NCBI GenBank assembly: GCA_020081605.1
Contig: JAHREC010000009.1
Span: 1,054,001-1,118,000 of the forward strand
Length of the DNA stretch: 64,000 nt
Source of the DNA: Albifimbria verrucaria
Taxonomy: Eukaryota > Ascomycota > Sordariomycetes > Hypocreales > Stachybotryaceae
Direction: 5' to 3'
Within the stretch, counting starts at the first letter, position 1, and each line of letters opens with the position of its first letter. Below the pieces are notes generated by a model. It saw only the letters and a program-made list of their open reading frames with translations, was not told the origin of the DNA and ran no database searches. Of this stretch, positions 34,878 to 46,922 are shown in pieces. The position numbers and the translations under genes are program-made.

Positions 34878-37191
34878 CTTGACGATGGCTGTGTTTGAGT
34901 AATATGAGTTAGGATAAGGGGTCAACTGTCAGAGTCATGAAATCATACGATCCTGTAAAGGCTTCTATATGGATCGTATGATCACGAGCAGACCTAATCC
35001 CCGATATTGGCCCACGATGCACACGGCGGAGACTATTCGCCTCACGAGGTGCTAGAGAACTAAGAATCCAATTGCATCTGTCTGCGACGAGCCGAGAACA
35101 GAGATAGAATGAGCGAATAGCAGCCGTACTAGAACAAAAGCAAGGACCCATACCATTATCCAGGTTGTAGCTATCCCGATCTGATACCTAATCTCACGCT
35201 CCCGAGACATTTTAGTCCACCTCGATGCGCTAAGACCGTCACTGCGTATCGCATCGGGAATTCGGTACGATAGGATTATGCGTAGGTTCGGCCCATAGAT
35301 GCTTCCGGTTTCCCAGCCGCCTGGTTTCAGTACATAGTCCACACCCTCCCTTTAATATACTGGTACACTGTATAAACGATTACGATTCTACCTTATGATA
35401 ACGTGCCTGGAAGCGCAGCCAGAACTATTTACAATTTCAGGTCAACATACCCTTTGAGATTACTTTTAACAACGTATCTGTATTCCATGATAGTAATTAA
35501 CAAGGGTGTCAACATTAAGGGTACTATGACGCCCAAACTGAAACACAACTTCCAAATCAAGTTCGGAAAACCCTTATCAGGGTCCTCGAGGTGCATACTG
35601 ATCTTAAGTCTAATTCCGGTCATCCTCAAAACGTGGTACAGCCTTGTGAGACGCAAGAAAATCTAGACCGTGCCTGGATGGTGAGAGATTTAACCCTATT
35701 AATGCCACCCGTGCCGCATACGTCGCCAACCAGCCATACAGAGGCCCAGCGCTTGTCAGAGCACGCAGAACGACTCGAATTTTGTGACAAAGTGGCAGTG
35801 CAATGGGAAAGCTATATACTATGCGTAGATAGCATGTTGATATTGAAATGAGGACGCATCAATGACCTCGCTTTTAGCCAGAAATGAGATATTATGTGAC
35901 AGGAAGTCTCTTGAAGAAGTTTCAAATCGCCCTAGACATGCATCTCCGTGTCGAAGGCTGATTTCCTGAATCTAATTTGACCGAGCCTTTCATATCTCAC
36001 GAATAGAATATTAAAGGATGCGCGAGAACATTTGAGATGGATAGACGTACACGTAGGATGGACGGCTCCACTAAGAAACCCGTGTGTAGCCTAAGATCCA
36101 CTATCATGAGCGCGACATCACCTTTCAGGTGACTTGTGAAAGTATCCGAACCAACCACAGTGGAAAGCCAACCTTGTTCGCATCTGCGTAAATGGGTATA
36201 CGCGTTTGCAGCAGCGGATAGCTTCCTGGTCCTCGCCGAGACTCAACTGATGTGTGCAGGGATTGATAAGTGCGCACCATCGGCGTACGCGTCCCACAGC
36301 CACCGTCAACATGGGGAACGATTTCCTGCAGTTGACCCTTGTCCTTCGGTCGAGATTATAAACCGTAAAAGGCACCACCGTTACATAACATTGTCTTGGT
36401 AGGGGCGCGGAGGCTTAAGGGGCGCCAAGTACCGAAGCGACCTCTCCAGCCGTCAAGTAGTGATCAATAATTAGTGGACATGATACAGTAGCTCAGAAAC
36501 ATTTAGGAATTCTTGACAGATTTCTTGAATCATTTCTTGAAATGGCCAGCTGGAGTAAGTTCCTTCTTGCGTGGTGTATCCGCCTTTTGTGGAAAAATAT
36601 CTTTTAAAGACAAAAGGTTTCAATCGTAATGCATTATACCCATGCACTCTTAGCACAGTGAAGCGACGAGAAGGATATCCTTGCTTATAACTGCATTAAT
36701 AGACACTGTTGGCTGTTTCCTTTCCAAGAGTCGAACCCTACTGCTTAGGTGAGCGCAACTGATGATTCTCGATGAGCGCGTGCTTACGAGTGGTTTGATA
36801 CAACTCTGGGTATGGAGTCGCAAAGTAGACCACTACAACCTGACTCCTCCTTCTTCTAGCAGTCCGCATTCTTTGGATGTAGGTAATCAACATCGAGGCT
36901 TCCATGTCATCGCCATGGTTGCCGGTGCGGTCATGATGAGGAGACAGGGATTTTGTACATCTATATCACTGTTACGGACGAGAAGCAATGTCATCACGGC
37001 CGTAATACTGAGGATTTCACGCACGGCCTCGTCCAAAGAGGGACATAGAACTACGAGATTGGTATTGCATTACTGTGATTATGTCGCAGGAATGGCTTAC
37101 ATGGGTATTCTCTACCTCAACCAACATCTTGGGATTGTGAGGACAATACAAAAATACGAGGACATGAGTCTGATCCCTGGCCAGGTCGAAG
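34878..37191. other. 2.3-kb gene-poor interval
   Basis: Promoter of the mucin-like gene, then DNA without a supported gene. A minus-strand frame around 35,052-35,208 (MSREREIRYQ plus one hydrophobic helix) and a plus-strand frame at 36,762-37,196 have no family match and poor context. Confidence 0.45.
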
Positions 37192-37199
37192 TATAAAAA
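37192..37199 (+). promoter_or_regulatory. TATA box of the Cys-rich secreted protein gene
   Basis: TATAAAAA 102 bp upstream of the ATG at 37294, followed by a pyrimidine-rich leader (attctctacctctgcgatac). Confidence 0.55.
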
Positions 37200-37293
37200 C
37201 GGGCCATTATCTCTTCTATAATATCTCTATTCTCACCATCCAATTCTCTACCTCTGCGATACTCTCAATTCATTGTTCCGTACCATTCCAAAA

Positions 37294-38009
37294 ATGCTTT
37301 TCTCTCAGGTCTTCCTTAGCCTCGTTGCCGGCGTCTCTGCTATTGACATCTGGCTTAACTGGAGTGCCACCAACTGCCGCGGCAAAAACAGCATCAAATG
37401 CGCAGATATCAATCCCGACACATGCTGCACTATAAATGGAGTCTCTGGAAGCCCTTTTGGCAGTCTTCATTTCAAAGAAATCCCAGTACAATGGAATATC
37501 GATTGCAGAGGTCACCAGGAAATAACTGCGGTAATATAATCGAAAGAGTGAACAGCAATGGCCGCAAGGATGTTTGTCTAGGCCGTGGACCATTTGGAGG
37601 TGGTGGCTATGGGTTCTCCAACAAGCGTGGCATCACTACCGATATCAAGTGTAGAGACGTCGTCAAGCCCAACGTCGTGGCATTTGCTGATGGGACTCAA
37701 TACAACCTTGCTGAGCTTGACGATGCTTCTTTTGACGAAATGGTATGTAATTTTTGCATCCAAAGTGTTGATTTAATCGAAACTATGCTAACATTATTTC
37801 TAGTTTGTAAAGCCTTTTCTCTACTAACGCCCTTCCTTCTTTCACAAAGAAATATTTTCTCCCTTTTCCTAGCTCTAGATGATGAAAAAGTCAATCACTG
37901 ACTAATTTGCCCTTTTCTTAGCATCAACCTCGCCAAACTTGGCGTAGACTCTACGGAAATTCCTGCAAAGTTCAACGGTCATAGATTGGAAGAGAGAGCC
38001 GAGTTCTAG
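37294..38009 (+). CDS. small secreted Cys-rich protein, effector-like
   Basis: Starts at 37294 with a signal peptide (MLFSQVFLSLVAGVSA). The mature part has regularly spaced cysteines: SATNCRG, IKCADINPDTCC, NIDCRG, NNCGNIIERV, DVCLGRGPFGGGGYGF and IKCRDVVKPN. The frame changes at 37518-37522 (GG then AAA) by one missing base; the continuation NNCGNIIERVNSNGRKDVC is clearly the same family. I know this pattern from many uncharacterised secreted proteins of plant-associated Hypocreales. A donor GTATGT follows DDASFDEM at 37742 and the last exon (acceptor TTTTCTTAG, 37921) encodes INLAKLGVDSTEIPAKFNGH to a stop at 38009. The middle of the 3' structure is uncertain because a single intron leaves the wrong phase; a tiny exon or another one-base error is possible. 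Expected extracellular; function unknown. Confidence 0.7.
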
Positions 38010-38800
38010 TTGTTCGGAATGGTGAACAACACTCGAATGGCGTATCAATAACAGCTGCCACAAGCATTTCAAAGTTTATTGGTATATGGCTTCCTCCTTA
38101 GGCATAAAAGGGTCTTCTTTACTGTCCTGGTCAACTGCTACACAAGTTTATTATTCTATTACTACTGGGACTCCGTGCTTAGTATTACCGCTAGATCATT
38201 ATTGATAACTGCCGGGACCGGCGTGATATAGCATTTCAATTCATTCTTTTAAACCAAATGATCGATTTCCTCCGTGAAGACTGGCAGGCACTGGGTGTTT
38301 ATTCGTGCTTCAAAGCATCACCAACAAGAAAATAGCCATGTGTACCCACGTGTCAACACTGCGTACATTGAACTGCACAACGTTCATTATGACTTTGCCT
38401 TGCTCAGTTTATAAATAATCTACTCTGTGCTTTTCAATAAACTATCACTAATGTATACTCACTCGACTAATGATCAAAGATTTGAAAGCAGATATAGCTT
38501 CCATTCGCTTGACATACCATGTATGCATTACCAGAGAAAAAGCTGACAACCTACGAGGTGTAGGTTTGTATCACTCTTGGTAGTACAGGTATTTTATTTG
38601 TAGATACTGTCATAAAAAGATGAGCTGTTTTTGTTAAGCCCCTGACAGAACTGTCTCTCGATATTTCATTCCTTGCTGTGGCCATCAACGTTTCCCAAGC
38701 TGGGTCATAAGACACCATATTTGGCGATGCCATAATATGATCAAATCGAGCCGTTTCCTTCTCTTCCTACTGGCTTAGGAGGCATTCAAACGTCTATGCT
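38010..38800. other. intergenic between convergent genes
   Basis: AT-rich 3' flanks of the Cys-rich protein gene (+) and the dehydrogenase gene (-). No feature recognised. Confidence 0.5.
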
Positions 38801-39776
38801 TCATACAAAGTCCCTTGTCTGCTTGTCACACCAATCCCAGAAATCTGCCGCCAGGCCAGTCCCTCCCTCCTCTTTTGGTTTCAGGCTCTTGAGAATATCT
38901 GGCCTAGGACTAGGATGCCATTTACCCCACGGAATGCCATATCGACCACCGTCTTCCATCTTCATGTCCGAGCTGAGCCCAGCCCAAAGCTCCGAGTACG
39001 CACCTTTCTCGGGTGGGTGTAAGAGGATCCCGACCGGGGCTTTTAGAAGCCACGGCACACGATCCCATATGTTTGTTACCAGATTGCCTGGATTTTGCGC
39101 AAGGCACAAAATTCCATCAGCACGGACATGGCGATCAAACTCAGACGCGAGGAACCAGTTTCCAGTCTTGGAGATGGTATAATTGCGTGACAGGTCTTTG
39201 GACTGCTTGCCAGGAGTCAGCTCAGCCAAAGGTACACCTCCAGGGGCGCCGCCATGTCTATCATGCCCGAACCAATGAAAATGACTCGTGTGGAGGCCGG
39301 GGCGAGATCTTGGCCGTCTGTCTCAAGACGGGTAGCAGTAGTTTTGTCAGAAGAAAGGGTCCTAGGCAGTTGATTCCTATGTGTGGTTCATATCCCTGAG
39401 CGGTGAGCTCATCATGCGGTGCGTAGCTGATTCCTGCGTTGTTCCATAAGACGTCGAGTCGACGTTCTTGTGCCAGAAAAGCGGAGGCACAGGATGCCAC
39501 AGAAGCCAAATCATTCAAGTCGAGATGGAGAGATCTCAAATGGCCGACACTATTTGGGTAGGTTGTTTGCAATGTTTTGATAGTTTGGGTTGCTTTGGTG
39601 GAAGACCGGCAAGGGAGATAAATCGTCCCTCCTTTGGCATAAAGTATCTTGACAAGCTCTAAGCCGACTCCATTTGTTCCGCCTGTCACTATGAAGACTT
39701 TCCCCTCTAAAGAAGGCAGATCTTCTCCGGTGAAAGTGGGTGATTTTGGAAATAGCTGAGCAAATGTAGCTCCCAT
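38801..39776 (-). CDS. short-chain dehydrogenase/reductase (retinol-dehydrogenase/WW-oxidoreductase-like)
   Basis: NAD(P)-dependent Rossmann enzyme. From the ATG at 39776: MGATFAQLFPKSPTFTGEDL, then KVFIVTGGTNGVGLELV (TGxxxGxG cofactor motif, about residues 30-37), DLNDLASVASCASAF, VLWNNAGISYAP (NNAG), and INCLGPFLLTKLLLP. The frame breaks at two G-runs of the plus strand, 39299-39302 and 39243-39246; adding one base at each joins ASTRVIFIGSGMID and GGVPLAELTPGKQS to YTISKTGNWFLASEF, which carries the catalytic Tyr-x-x-x-Lys (YTISK). With both corrections the gene is 978 nt and 325 residues, normal for this SDR group. Substrate unknown. Located next to a bZIP gene read on the same strand. Confidence 0.85.
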
Positions 39777-40089
39777 GATTGCGTCTAAGAAGATGGTAAA
39801 AGAAATGTCTTGGACAATAAGATACAGCAGTAACAAAGCCCAGAAATTATTATAATAAAATATTGTTTCTTGTCTAGAGAGGGAGCCATGTTGATATAAA
39901 TACATCTATGATTCTATCTTGTACAGCAGACTGAGCCGTGGTCTATCAGCAATCTGACGCCAGGGGCACTAAATCTGTCAGAATATAGTGGCCTTGGTCA
40001 GAATGCATTCCCACCAACCCCCATTTGATTAAACGCGATAGCAAATAATAGAGGACAAGTCTCGTCGAAAAATTGCATTCAGCCAAATT
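39777..40089. other. short intergenic region
   Basis: Contains the promoter of the dehydrogenase gene and the 3' flank of the bZIP gene. No other feature. Confidence 0.5.
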
Positions 40090-40905
40090 TCACCGTAACA
40101 GGGATACCTGCAAAGGCTTCTCTCCTCGCTGGGCTCTCCAGAAGTTGGTTGCTAGGATGATCCCATCGTCAATTAGGAACCACCACCTTCTCGCGAAGTC
40201 TTCTCCAACTTCCCATCCCATAGGGTCCCAAGGCACTGATCCCCAGACCTTGAAGCTTCCGTTGCGCATGTCTGTCATGAACTCTTCTTCGTTAATGGCG
40301 GAGATGGATCTAAGGAGTCGATCTCTCAAAGAAGGCCAAGGTAGCATGTCCAGGTATGGTCGGTGTGGGACGCGAGTTTGCAATTGCGTCGGTGCTATAT
40401 GTGAAGGTAATTTATCTATGGATGCCTGTATGTGAAAGCCGGGCCTGAGCTGGCAATCAAGTTCGAGCACCTGTGCAATGACGCCCAAAGCTCCATAAGC
40501 AGTCATGTCTGTCATCACGATAAAGTGGGTGTCCACCGTAGGTTCTGGGTATGGGAACTGTGCAACAACTGCATTCATATCAGTTATTCCTGCCACAGCC
40601 GTATCTAAAGCCCCCAAGGATGGCTGCTCATGGTGATGGTCTGGAACAGCATCCTCTCTTAAGACGATGGTTGTGTCCCTAGTGCTAGTTTCGCCCTGCA
40701 CCTGAACTTGCTTCTGTTTGCCAGCAAGGCGCAAGCCTATTATTCATAATCAGCAAGGCAATTCTGACGGGTTAGGGATGCTCCTATGCATACGCCTTGC
40801 TCGTTGTGAGAGCCTGTTCTGGATTCGCTTGCGGTCGGCAGGGTCTGCTACTGCGGTCCAATTATCTTCACCAGATTTCATGAACGGTTTCCAATTTGAG
40901 TGCAT
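40090..40905 (-). CDS. bZIP transcription factor with DUF3425 domain
   Basis: Two exons, intact. Exon 1 (40794-40905) encodes [20 protein letters not shown] and the basic region [14 protein letters not shown], matching the fungal N-x-L-x-Q-R-x-R/Y-R DNA-contact signature. A 57-bp intron (40737-40793) follows, then [15 protein letters not shown] in place of a long leucine zipper. The C-terminal half is the DUF3425 domain: [49 protein letters not shown] and [20 protein letters not shown]. Total 252 residues. DUF3425 bZIPs are common in filamentous ascomycetes and some control secondary metabolism or stress responses. The zipper is short, as in many relatives. The target genes are unknown. Confidence 0.88.
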
Positions 40906-41256
40906 CAGGAGGCGCTTGACAGGTACTAGGTTGTATAGGCCGACACACAGACTGTATGAAAATTGCAGTCTACTTCCAAGGAGGAGGATAATTGCAGAGT
41001 GTTAAGATTGAATGTCATTTTCTGACATTTCTGACAGCAGGGATGTCAGCCAAAAAGACGCCGATACAGGCAATAATTAGTTCTAACGAAAATAGGAGAT
41101 GGACCCACAGGCTTATAAGCCAACAATTCAAGCTACTAGATTCTCCGCTTTTGTGTCCTATGGGTATCTTTCTGTTGCCTAATCATCTCACTCCTGTTTT
41201 CCCCACCAACTCGCAGAACTGGATCACTCTGATTCAAGGGCAATTGTAAACACAAC
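40906..41256. other. divergent promoter region
   Basis: About 350 bp shared by the bZIP gene (leftward) and the large fungal protein gene (rightward). A clean TATA box is not obvious. Confidence 0.5.
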
Positions 41257-43197
41257 ATGGCTGAGGCAATTCAACCTTTCGTTCCTGGATGGCGCGAAGA
41301 ATACTGCATGGATAAAGTGCGGTGCTCATTGTGCCGATTCAGATTTGAGGAGGACGAAATCATCATTGCTCGTAAGCCTTCCAGACGTTTTGGGTTAATC
41401 TCATCGTATTTCGCCATCTCCTAACATGAAAAAACACCAAGTTCGTGACAACCGGAGCACTACACCTTCTTTTCCCTTTCATCATTTAGAAGAGGTCAAT
41501 TTCGGTAGTGACATCGTCAAGATTCATCTGTGTGGAGAGTACAGCTGCATGCGAGCTGGACATCCAATTCGTGCTTTCCACAAAAGATGTCATGACATTC
41601 GGCCCTATTCATTTGCCCCGACCTTCGAAGCGGTGACTGCATACAGCTATAATCCATCGTATAATGACGACTACTTAAGAGCGAAGCGTATAAGTAACAT
41701 TGCTGCAAGGAGGCTATGCTGGATCATTCTGCACAAACTGCCAGAGGAAGTATGCAACATTATTACTGAACACATCGTGTTAGAATTGGCGACTGTCGGC
41801 CTTCGAGAGATTCTCTCGCCTCTAAAGTCTATTAAGAAAACTAGCTATGAGCTTGATTTGAACAAAGACATTTATGTGGCATATCAAGCAATTGAAGGTG
41901 TTACATACATCCGAAGGTTAAGCAACGAAAAGATAGACGACAAAGCGCGGCTGATTCACAAAGCATCTGAAAACCAGAAATTGAGACCTGTATACGTAGC
42001 GTTTGACCATTTTGGTGTGAGGGATGTTTACTTCGAAAACCCCTGACGATTGCTTGATCTGGGCTGGCTCGCCGCCGTATTGGATCAATGTGTCCGTCAC
42101 CGAAATGCCCTTAATGTGCACTCACGATGTTGGTTTTTGCTCTATTTATCCCTTGTGCTAGATTGGCTGCTGATGTGCAACTATGGTTTAGGGTCTGAAG
42201 TTGAGGAGCGTTGGAACAGGCCAAACCGCTGCGGAGCCAATGGCCTGGCCAAGTCCTGGCCTTGATTGTAAGACCATATCCATATATGGCACAGCAGCTG
42301 ATGATTGTGCTTTCCGCATGAACATGCTTGATTGCCATGCATCTACGATTGAAGGATACTCTTGTCTCGCACATAATGAGTCTGCCTCAATTAAAGCAAT
42401 CGTTGCGCACCACCGTGGCAGTGGAGGAGCATGCCGTCAAGATCCAAGGATGTACGAGAGTTACTCATTCGGTACCTGGATTCATATGCCTATAGATAAA
42501 GATGAGCATCTAGAAGATATTTGGTTAGTATCAAATGGTCACTGGGGTCAGGATTCATGGTAAGATATAAATGTCCGCATATTGTAAGTACTTCACTCGC
42601 TAACATCCATAGTTTGTGACGAATAGAGGACGTGCAAGCATGTTTGGTCGCATCGATAATCTGCGAGGTGGATATCGTCCCAAATTTCGCCGCGTGTTCT
42701 CAAGATCATGCGAATCTTCGAAAATCTACCTGAATGACGTCGATTATTCAAATATCAGTAGTTCTATCCGGGCTATAGGGATGGACAAAAATCTACCATA
42801 CGACGACGCCGATGACTTCGTTACGAATATCAGGCCCGATTGGAGTCCCTACCCTCCTTCCCTTATGCCTTCCAACTCATTTCCGAGAATGAGGATTGAC
42901 TACTTTTCCAAGTGTCGTTTGGAAAATGTTTCAATGATCACTTGCTGCATTAACAAAAAGGTTCAGCATAAGCCAATCGTCGGCATGATGCTGCATTACC
43001 ATGGTGGGCGTCGTGCTTGCGTAGGGGAATTTCGACACTACCGGGCAGTTCAGCCAGTCATGGTCGATCAATCAAAACCACTGAGAATAGTGTTATACCG
43101 AGACAATGACTGGGATAAGGGCGGCTATAATTGTAAGGGGATATATGTGATGGCTGTACTAGTGACCGATGAAGTTGAAAATGACCCAGCCGCTTGA
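41257..43197 (+). CDS. large fungus-specific protein of unknown function
   Basis: Multi-exon gene. Exon 1 (41257-41371) encodes MAEAIQPFVPGWREEYCMDK with a CSLCRF Cys pair; a 70-bp intron (41372-41441) leads to LRDNRSTTPSF. A long exon follows with KLPEEVCNIITEHIVLELA, then ENQKLRPVYVAFDHFGVRD, a segment I recall as conserved in many Fusarium hypothetical proteins. At C-run 42040-42043 one extra base seems present; beyond it PDDCLIWAGSPPYWINVSV continues. Further blocks are ACRQDPRMYESYSFGTWIHM, an intron around 42,558-42,611, and the C-terminal RRACVGEFRHYRAVQPVMV to the stop at 43197. The stretch 42,130-42,200 and the last intron phase also fit poorly, so one or two more one-base errors are likely. 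About 600 residues; no known enzyme motif. It may be an intracellular recognition-type protein, but that is a guess. Confidence 0.6.
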
Positions 43198-43637
43198 AGA
43201 CGATAAGCATACCCTGGTATGGTTGGCTTGAATGGGGGTTCTCTGACTTTTACTTCGATAACTCTTATTGTCATATCAGCCATGCTGAGTAGAGCCGTCA
43301 ATGGTTATGAATATACGAGGCGACTAGCTTGGACCATAACTCTACCGCGGGTAGTATTTATTTGAACTAATCATTTAGAAATATTATAAGCCACGCACAA
43401 ATGGGTGATTAGATTGAGCTTAAGCGATAGGTTCTGAATTCTTAAATGAAGATAAAATACTGTATACGAAATTTTAGCTGACATGATTGCCCATGTTAGG
43501 ACCCTCGGGCTTGAATGCAAACGAGAAAGACTCCTATCACCAACCTAAGTTCTCTTAACACTTTGATGGGATACCCTCCCACGCCATAAGTCTGGAAGAT
43601 GCGACGAACTATTGGGATCCTCTCATCAAATATAGGA
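43198..43637. other. intergenic between convergent genes
   Basis: AT-rich 3' flanks, nothing else recognised. Confidence 0.5.
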
Positions 43638-44267
43638 TCATGATTGTGCTGATTTTCTTGTGGTATTTTGTGTCAAGTTCCCTCGCGGTAATAAGTCACC
43701 ATCTCCGTTTGCTCTCATTCCTTGAGCGATCGAGCAGTTGCCACTGGGCACAAATCCTAAGGCAGAGTATAATCCGAGAGCAGGTTTGTTATCGCTACTG
43801 GCCATGAGTCTCACTAGTATGTTTGGTGGACCATCCTTACGGGTCGTTATGTATTCGAAACCAGCCTGACATAGGTTTTTGGACAGTTTCTTCCCTCGAT
43901 GAGAAGGCAATGTATAAAGGCTCAACATCTGCCATCTTTCCTCCACGCTATCTAGTCTTGGTGGTGGCTGGCCAGAGTCGGCTGGCAGATGGTACTCTTC
44001 GGCAGAAAGCGGACCAAAGAAGGTGACATGACCAACTGACTCTTCATGTCCATTCGAAGAAGCGATGCAGATAAAAGTATGCCTAGTAGGATTTCGAAAG
44101 CGGGAGAGCCAGAACTCGTCAGAGAACTTTGACTCAATGGCATAGGTTGAAGAGAATCCCTCCGGTGATTGTTGGAGTGCTTGGAGGCGTAATTCTTTAT
44201 ACGCTAACGCTAGGCTTGCCAGATCTGCACTGGACGGGTCAATTCGAATATATCTGTACTCCATCAT
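43638..44267 (-). CDS. GNAT-family N-acetyltransferase
   Basis: Intact, 209 residues from the ATG at 44267 (MMEYRYIRIDPSSADLASLA). It shows the GNAT order: an N-terminal strand-helix with ELRLQALQQSPEGFSSTY, FICIASSNGHEESVGHVTFF (beta 2-4), the acetyl-CoA loop SLYTLPSHRGKKLSKNLC (R-G-K-x-L, a variant of Q/RxxGxG/A), and LVRLMASSDNKPALGLYSAL with GFVPSG (alpha 4/beta 7). It transfers an acetyl group from acetyl-CoA to an amine; the substrate is unknown. An upstream in-frame ATG (MILCDSIYGSYF) would add 15 residues, but the family-like part starts at MEYRYIRI. Confidence 0.85.
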   Translation of the reverse strand: MMEYRYIRIDPSSADLASLALAYKELRLQALQQSPEGFSSTYAIESKFSDEFWLSRFRNPTRHTFICIASSNGHEESVGHVTFFGPLSAEEYHLPADSGQPPPRLDSVEERWQMLSLYTLPSHRGKKLSKNLCQAGFEYITTRKDGPPNILVRLMASSDNKPALGLYSALGFVPSGNCSIAQGMRANGDGDLLPRGNLTQNTTRKSAQS

Positions 44268-45457
44268 GAAATAGGAGCCGTATATAGAATCACATAGAAT
44301 CATCAGATCCACATGATCTCACCTTTTCATGATTGGTTTGTAATGCGCTGACCTGGCCTTTCCACTCCACCCTCTTGTTTACTTGGAAAGTATGGAAGTG
44401 TGGGGCTAGTGGGGATGGCCAGTCTTTGCCTGGTTGAAAGCAAGCATGAATCTCAGTTTCAATAGTCACTAGACTCTTTGTTAAGCACAGAATCTGGCAT
44501 GCTGTGACTGCCTCGGAAATCTTGTGTAGAACCGACATACGATTGAGTGGGTGCATTTGTTTTCTTAGTTTCCAGTAGTTATATGTCTTGCTCTGAGCCT
44601 GTTGTACGACTCAAGTGAAATATGTTGGAACTCGAGGCTGCACTCTCCGTTTGAAAGACCTTGTCAAAGTCCTCGTAACCTCATAACCTTCTGTTTGCCC
44701 GCGACTAAAGACTCGCAAAATCCCACTTCTATTTCCAGACAATTTTTCTGATGCCAAATCTCGATCCAGCTCTCATGACAGGTCAGAAGTCTTTCCAAGT
44801 TTTCGAATGCTGCGAATGTTCAAACACTACCGCCTGTCCTCGGGCATTACGCCCTGAAAAAAACTTCAGCTGTATTGGATTATGTAGGGTATACTCATAC
44901 TTGGTCTGTCGAGTAATATTGACTGGTGTAATAACGAGAGGCCTGCAGTTTGAAGCCAGCACCTAATATTGGATCGCATGATATGCACAAGTCCTGGATA
45001 TTGGTCAGCATGCTAGGGGCTGCTAGGCATCCAATGATGGCTCATTGTTACCACGCTTATGCACCTATGCCTGAAATGAAACATCCCGTGGAGGTTATCC
45101 TTCTAGACTTGGAAAATGTTCCCTTACGATTCCGGTGCTCGCTAATGTAAGCATGTCTCGGTTCTTCGGCGAAGTGAACGTTACAGATTCGGCAAGATTC
45201 AACGAAGTGCATTATAATCACGAAAGAACACCAAGCATGATCATGGAGAAATCCAACAATCGATGAACAAGTCGCTCGCACTCGTTCTCCTGGCACCGGT
45301 CATATGCCTCGTCAAAAGCTTCGGCATATAGCATCGTCATTGCATCTTACATGCAGGGGTTCATATAGAATTATTAATTATTACAGGCTACGGACTACAT
45401 TTGTCAGTACGGCCTTACAAAGCAGTCGTATGCTGATAATGATCCGGCTGCCACGAT
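44268..45457. other. 1.2-kb intergenic, no supported gene
   Basis: GNAT promoter on the left, epoxide hydrolase promoter on the right. Short frames in between show no motif. Confidence 0.5.
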
Positions 45458-45465
45458 TATATAAA
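45458..45465 (+). promoter_or_regulatory. TATA box of the epoxide hydrolase gene
   Basis: TATATAAA about 97 bp upstream of the ATG at 45555. Confidence 0.5.
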
Positions 45466-45554
45466 GAGAACAATGCGGTCATTCTGTAGAAGAAGAACGG
45501 CAGGACTTCAGCAACCAAACCTCTGATTGTGTTCAGTTAGCAACCAAATACGCC

Positions 45555-46922
45555 ATGAAGTCGTTTACATTCTCCGCATTAGCTATGGTGCCGCTGGCAA
45601 GCAGCTCATTACTAGAATATCACTTCCCCCAAACTCCTCTATCCCAACGGCTTTCAATATTGCCGTCAACAAAACACTCATTGATCAGGCCATTAACAAA
45701 GCTCGGCTCTATCGACCTTCAGTTGACCTCAAAGATGCCAGTAACAAACTCGGGCTAGAGGGACCTCCTCGCGACCTTATGACAGAGATTGCAGCATACT
45801 GGTCTACTGAGTATGACTGGTTTAAGACGCAGTCGGAAATAAACAAGAATTTTAGTCATTATGCTCTTACTGTTTCAGGTGGTCACGAGTATAACCACTC
45901 ACTCCTGCTCCATTTTGTGCACGAGCGCTCATCTTCACCTGACGCGATCCTGCTCCTACTTCTTCACGGATGGCCTTCTAGCCATTTAGAATGGTCTCAA
46001 GTAATCAAGCCTCTTGTTCACCCTGAGGGCTCAGAAGATCAGCACTTCCATGTCGTGGCACCAGATCTGCCAGGGTTTGGCTTTAGCCCTGCACCAGAGT
46101 ATTCCGGTCTGACTCCCAGTGAAATGGGCTTCGCATTTGACAAGCTTATGTATACCTTGGGATATGAGAAGTATGGCGTTGTTTCGACCGACCTGGGTTG
46201 GTGGGTTGGACTCTGGATGGCTGATGTTGTGCCCGAAAGCCTCATCGGTCACTTCACCGACTTTTGGCTTCAGCAACCTAGCGATGATGATTTGCAAAGA
46301 TTTGCAGCCAACAAAACGACACCGGAGGAGACGGAGTATATCAAGTCAATACAAGCTTGGTTTGCCGGGCACAGTGGGTATTCGGAAATACACTCCCAGA
46401 ACCCTTGGCAGTCGGCCAAGCTATGACAGATAGCCCAGTTGGATACGCTGGTTGGATATGGCATCTGATCAATGCTGTTAGTGATGGATACGAATACAGT
46501 ATCGGTCACCTAATCGACAGGACCTTGATGTTGTGGATTCCCGGAGCATGGGGCAACATAAGGGCATACCGTGAATTCTTCTCTGTAAGTGGGTAGTGGC
46601 GCTCTTTTATCAATCTTGCTGACAATTTGCTCCAGCTTGAATCATTTAACTTTCCTCGAACCACAGTCCCGACAGGTTACAGTCGGTGGTACAACGGCGG
46701 AAACCCTTTCAAGGAGCTCGCCAATGTACAGATAACAGTATGTCGCTCCTCAAAGTACAGCAATTCCATACTAATTACTGTCTCTAGCCGCAATCATGGG
46801 TTGAGCGCTTAGTGAACTTGGTTTACCTCAAAACCCATACAACCGGAGGCCATTTTCCGGCAGAGAAAGAACCGACGGAATGGGTCGCAGATGTCAGAGA
46901 ATTTTTCGGAGGTCTTATTTAA
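45555..46922 (+). CDS. secreted epoxide hydrolase (alpha/beta-hydrolase with EHN domain)
   Basis: Three exons (45555-46584, 46636-46737, 46788-46922). It starts with a signal peptide, MKSFTFSALAMVPLASSSLL. An N-terminal EHN-type domain (FNIAVNKTLIDQAINKARLY) precedes the hydrolase fold: LLLLLHGWPSSHLEW (oxyanion HGWP), VVAPDLPGFGFS, GYEKYGVVSTDLGWWVGLWM (nucleophile Asp in STDLGW), and finally TTGGHFPAEKEP with the catalytic His. The frame shifts at C-run 45626-45630 and at 46402-46404, each one base short; corrected, the coding sequence is 1,269 nt and 422 residues. Both introns are GT-AG in phase 0. These enzymes open epoxides to diols. Export suggests detoxification of outside epoxides or cuticle/lipid-derived compounds; this is an inference. 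Confidence 0.88.
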
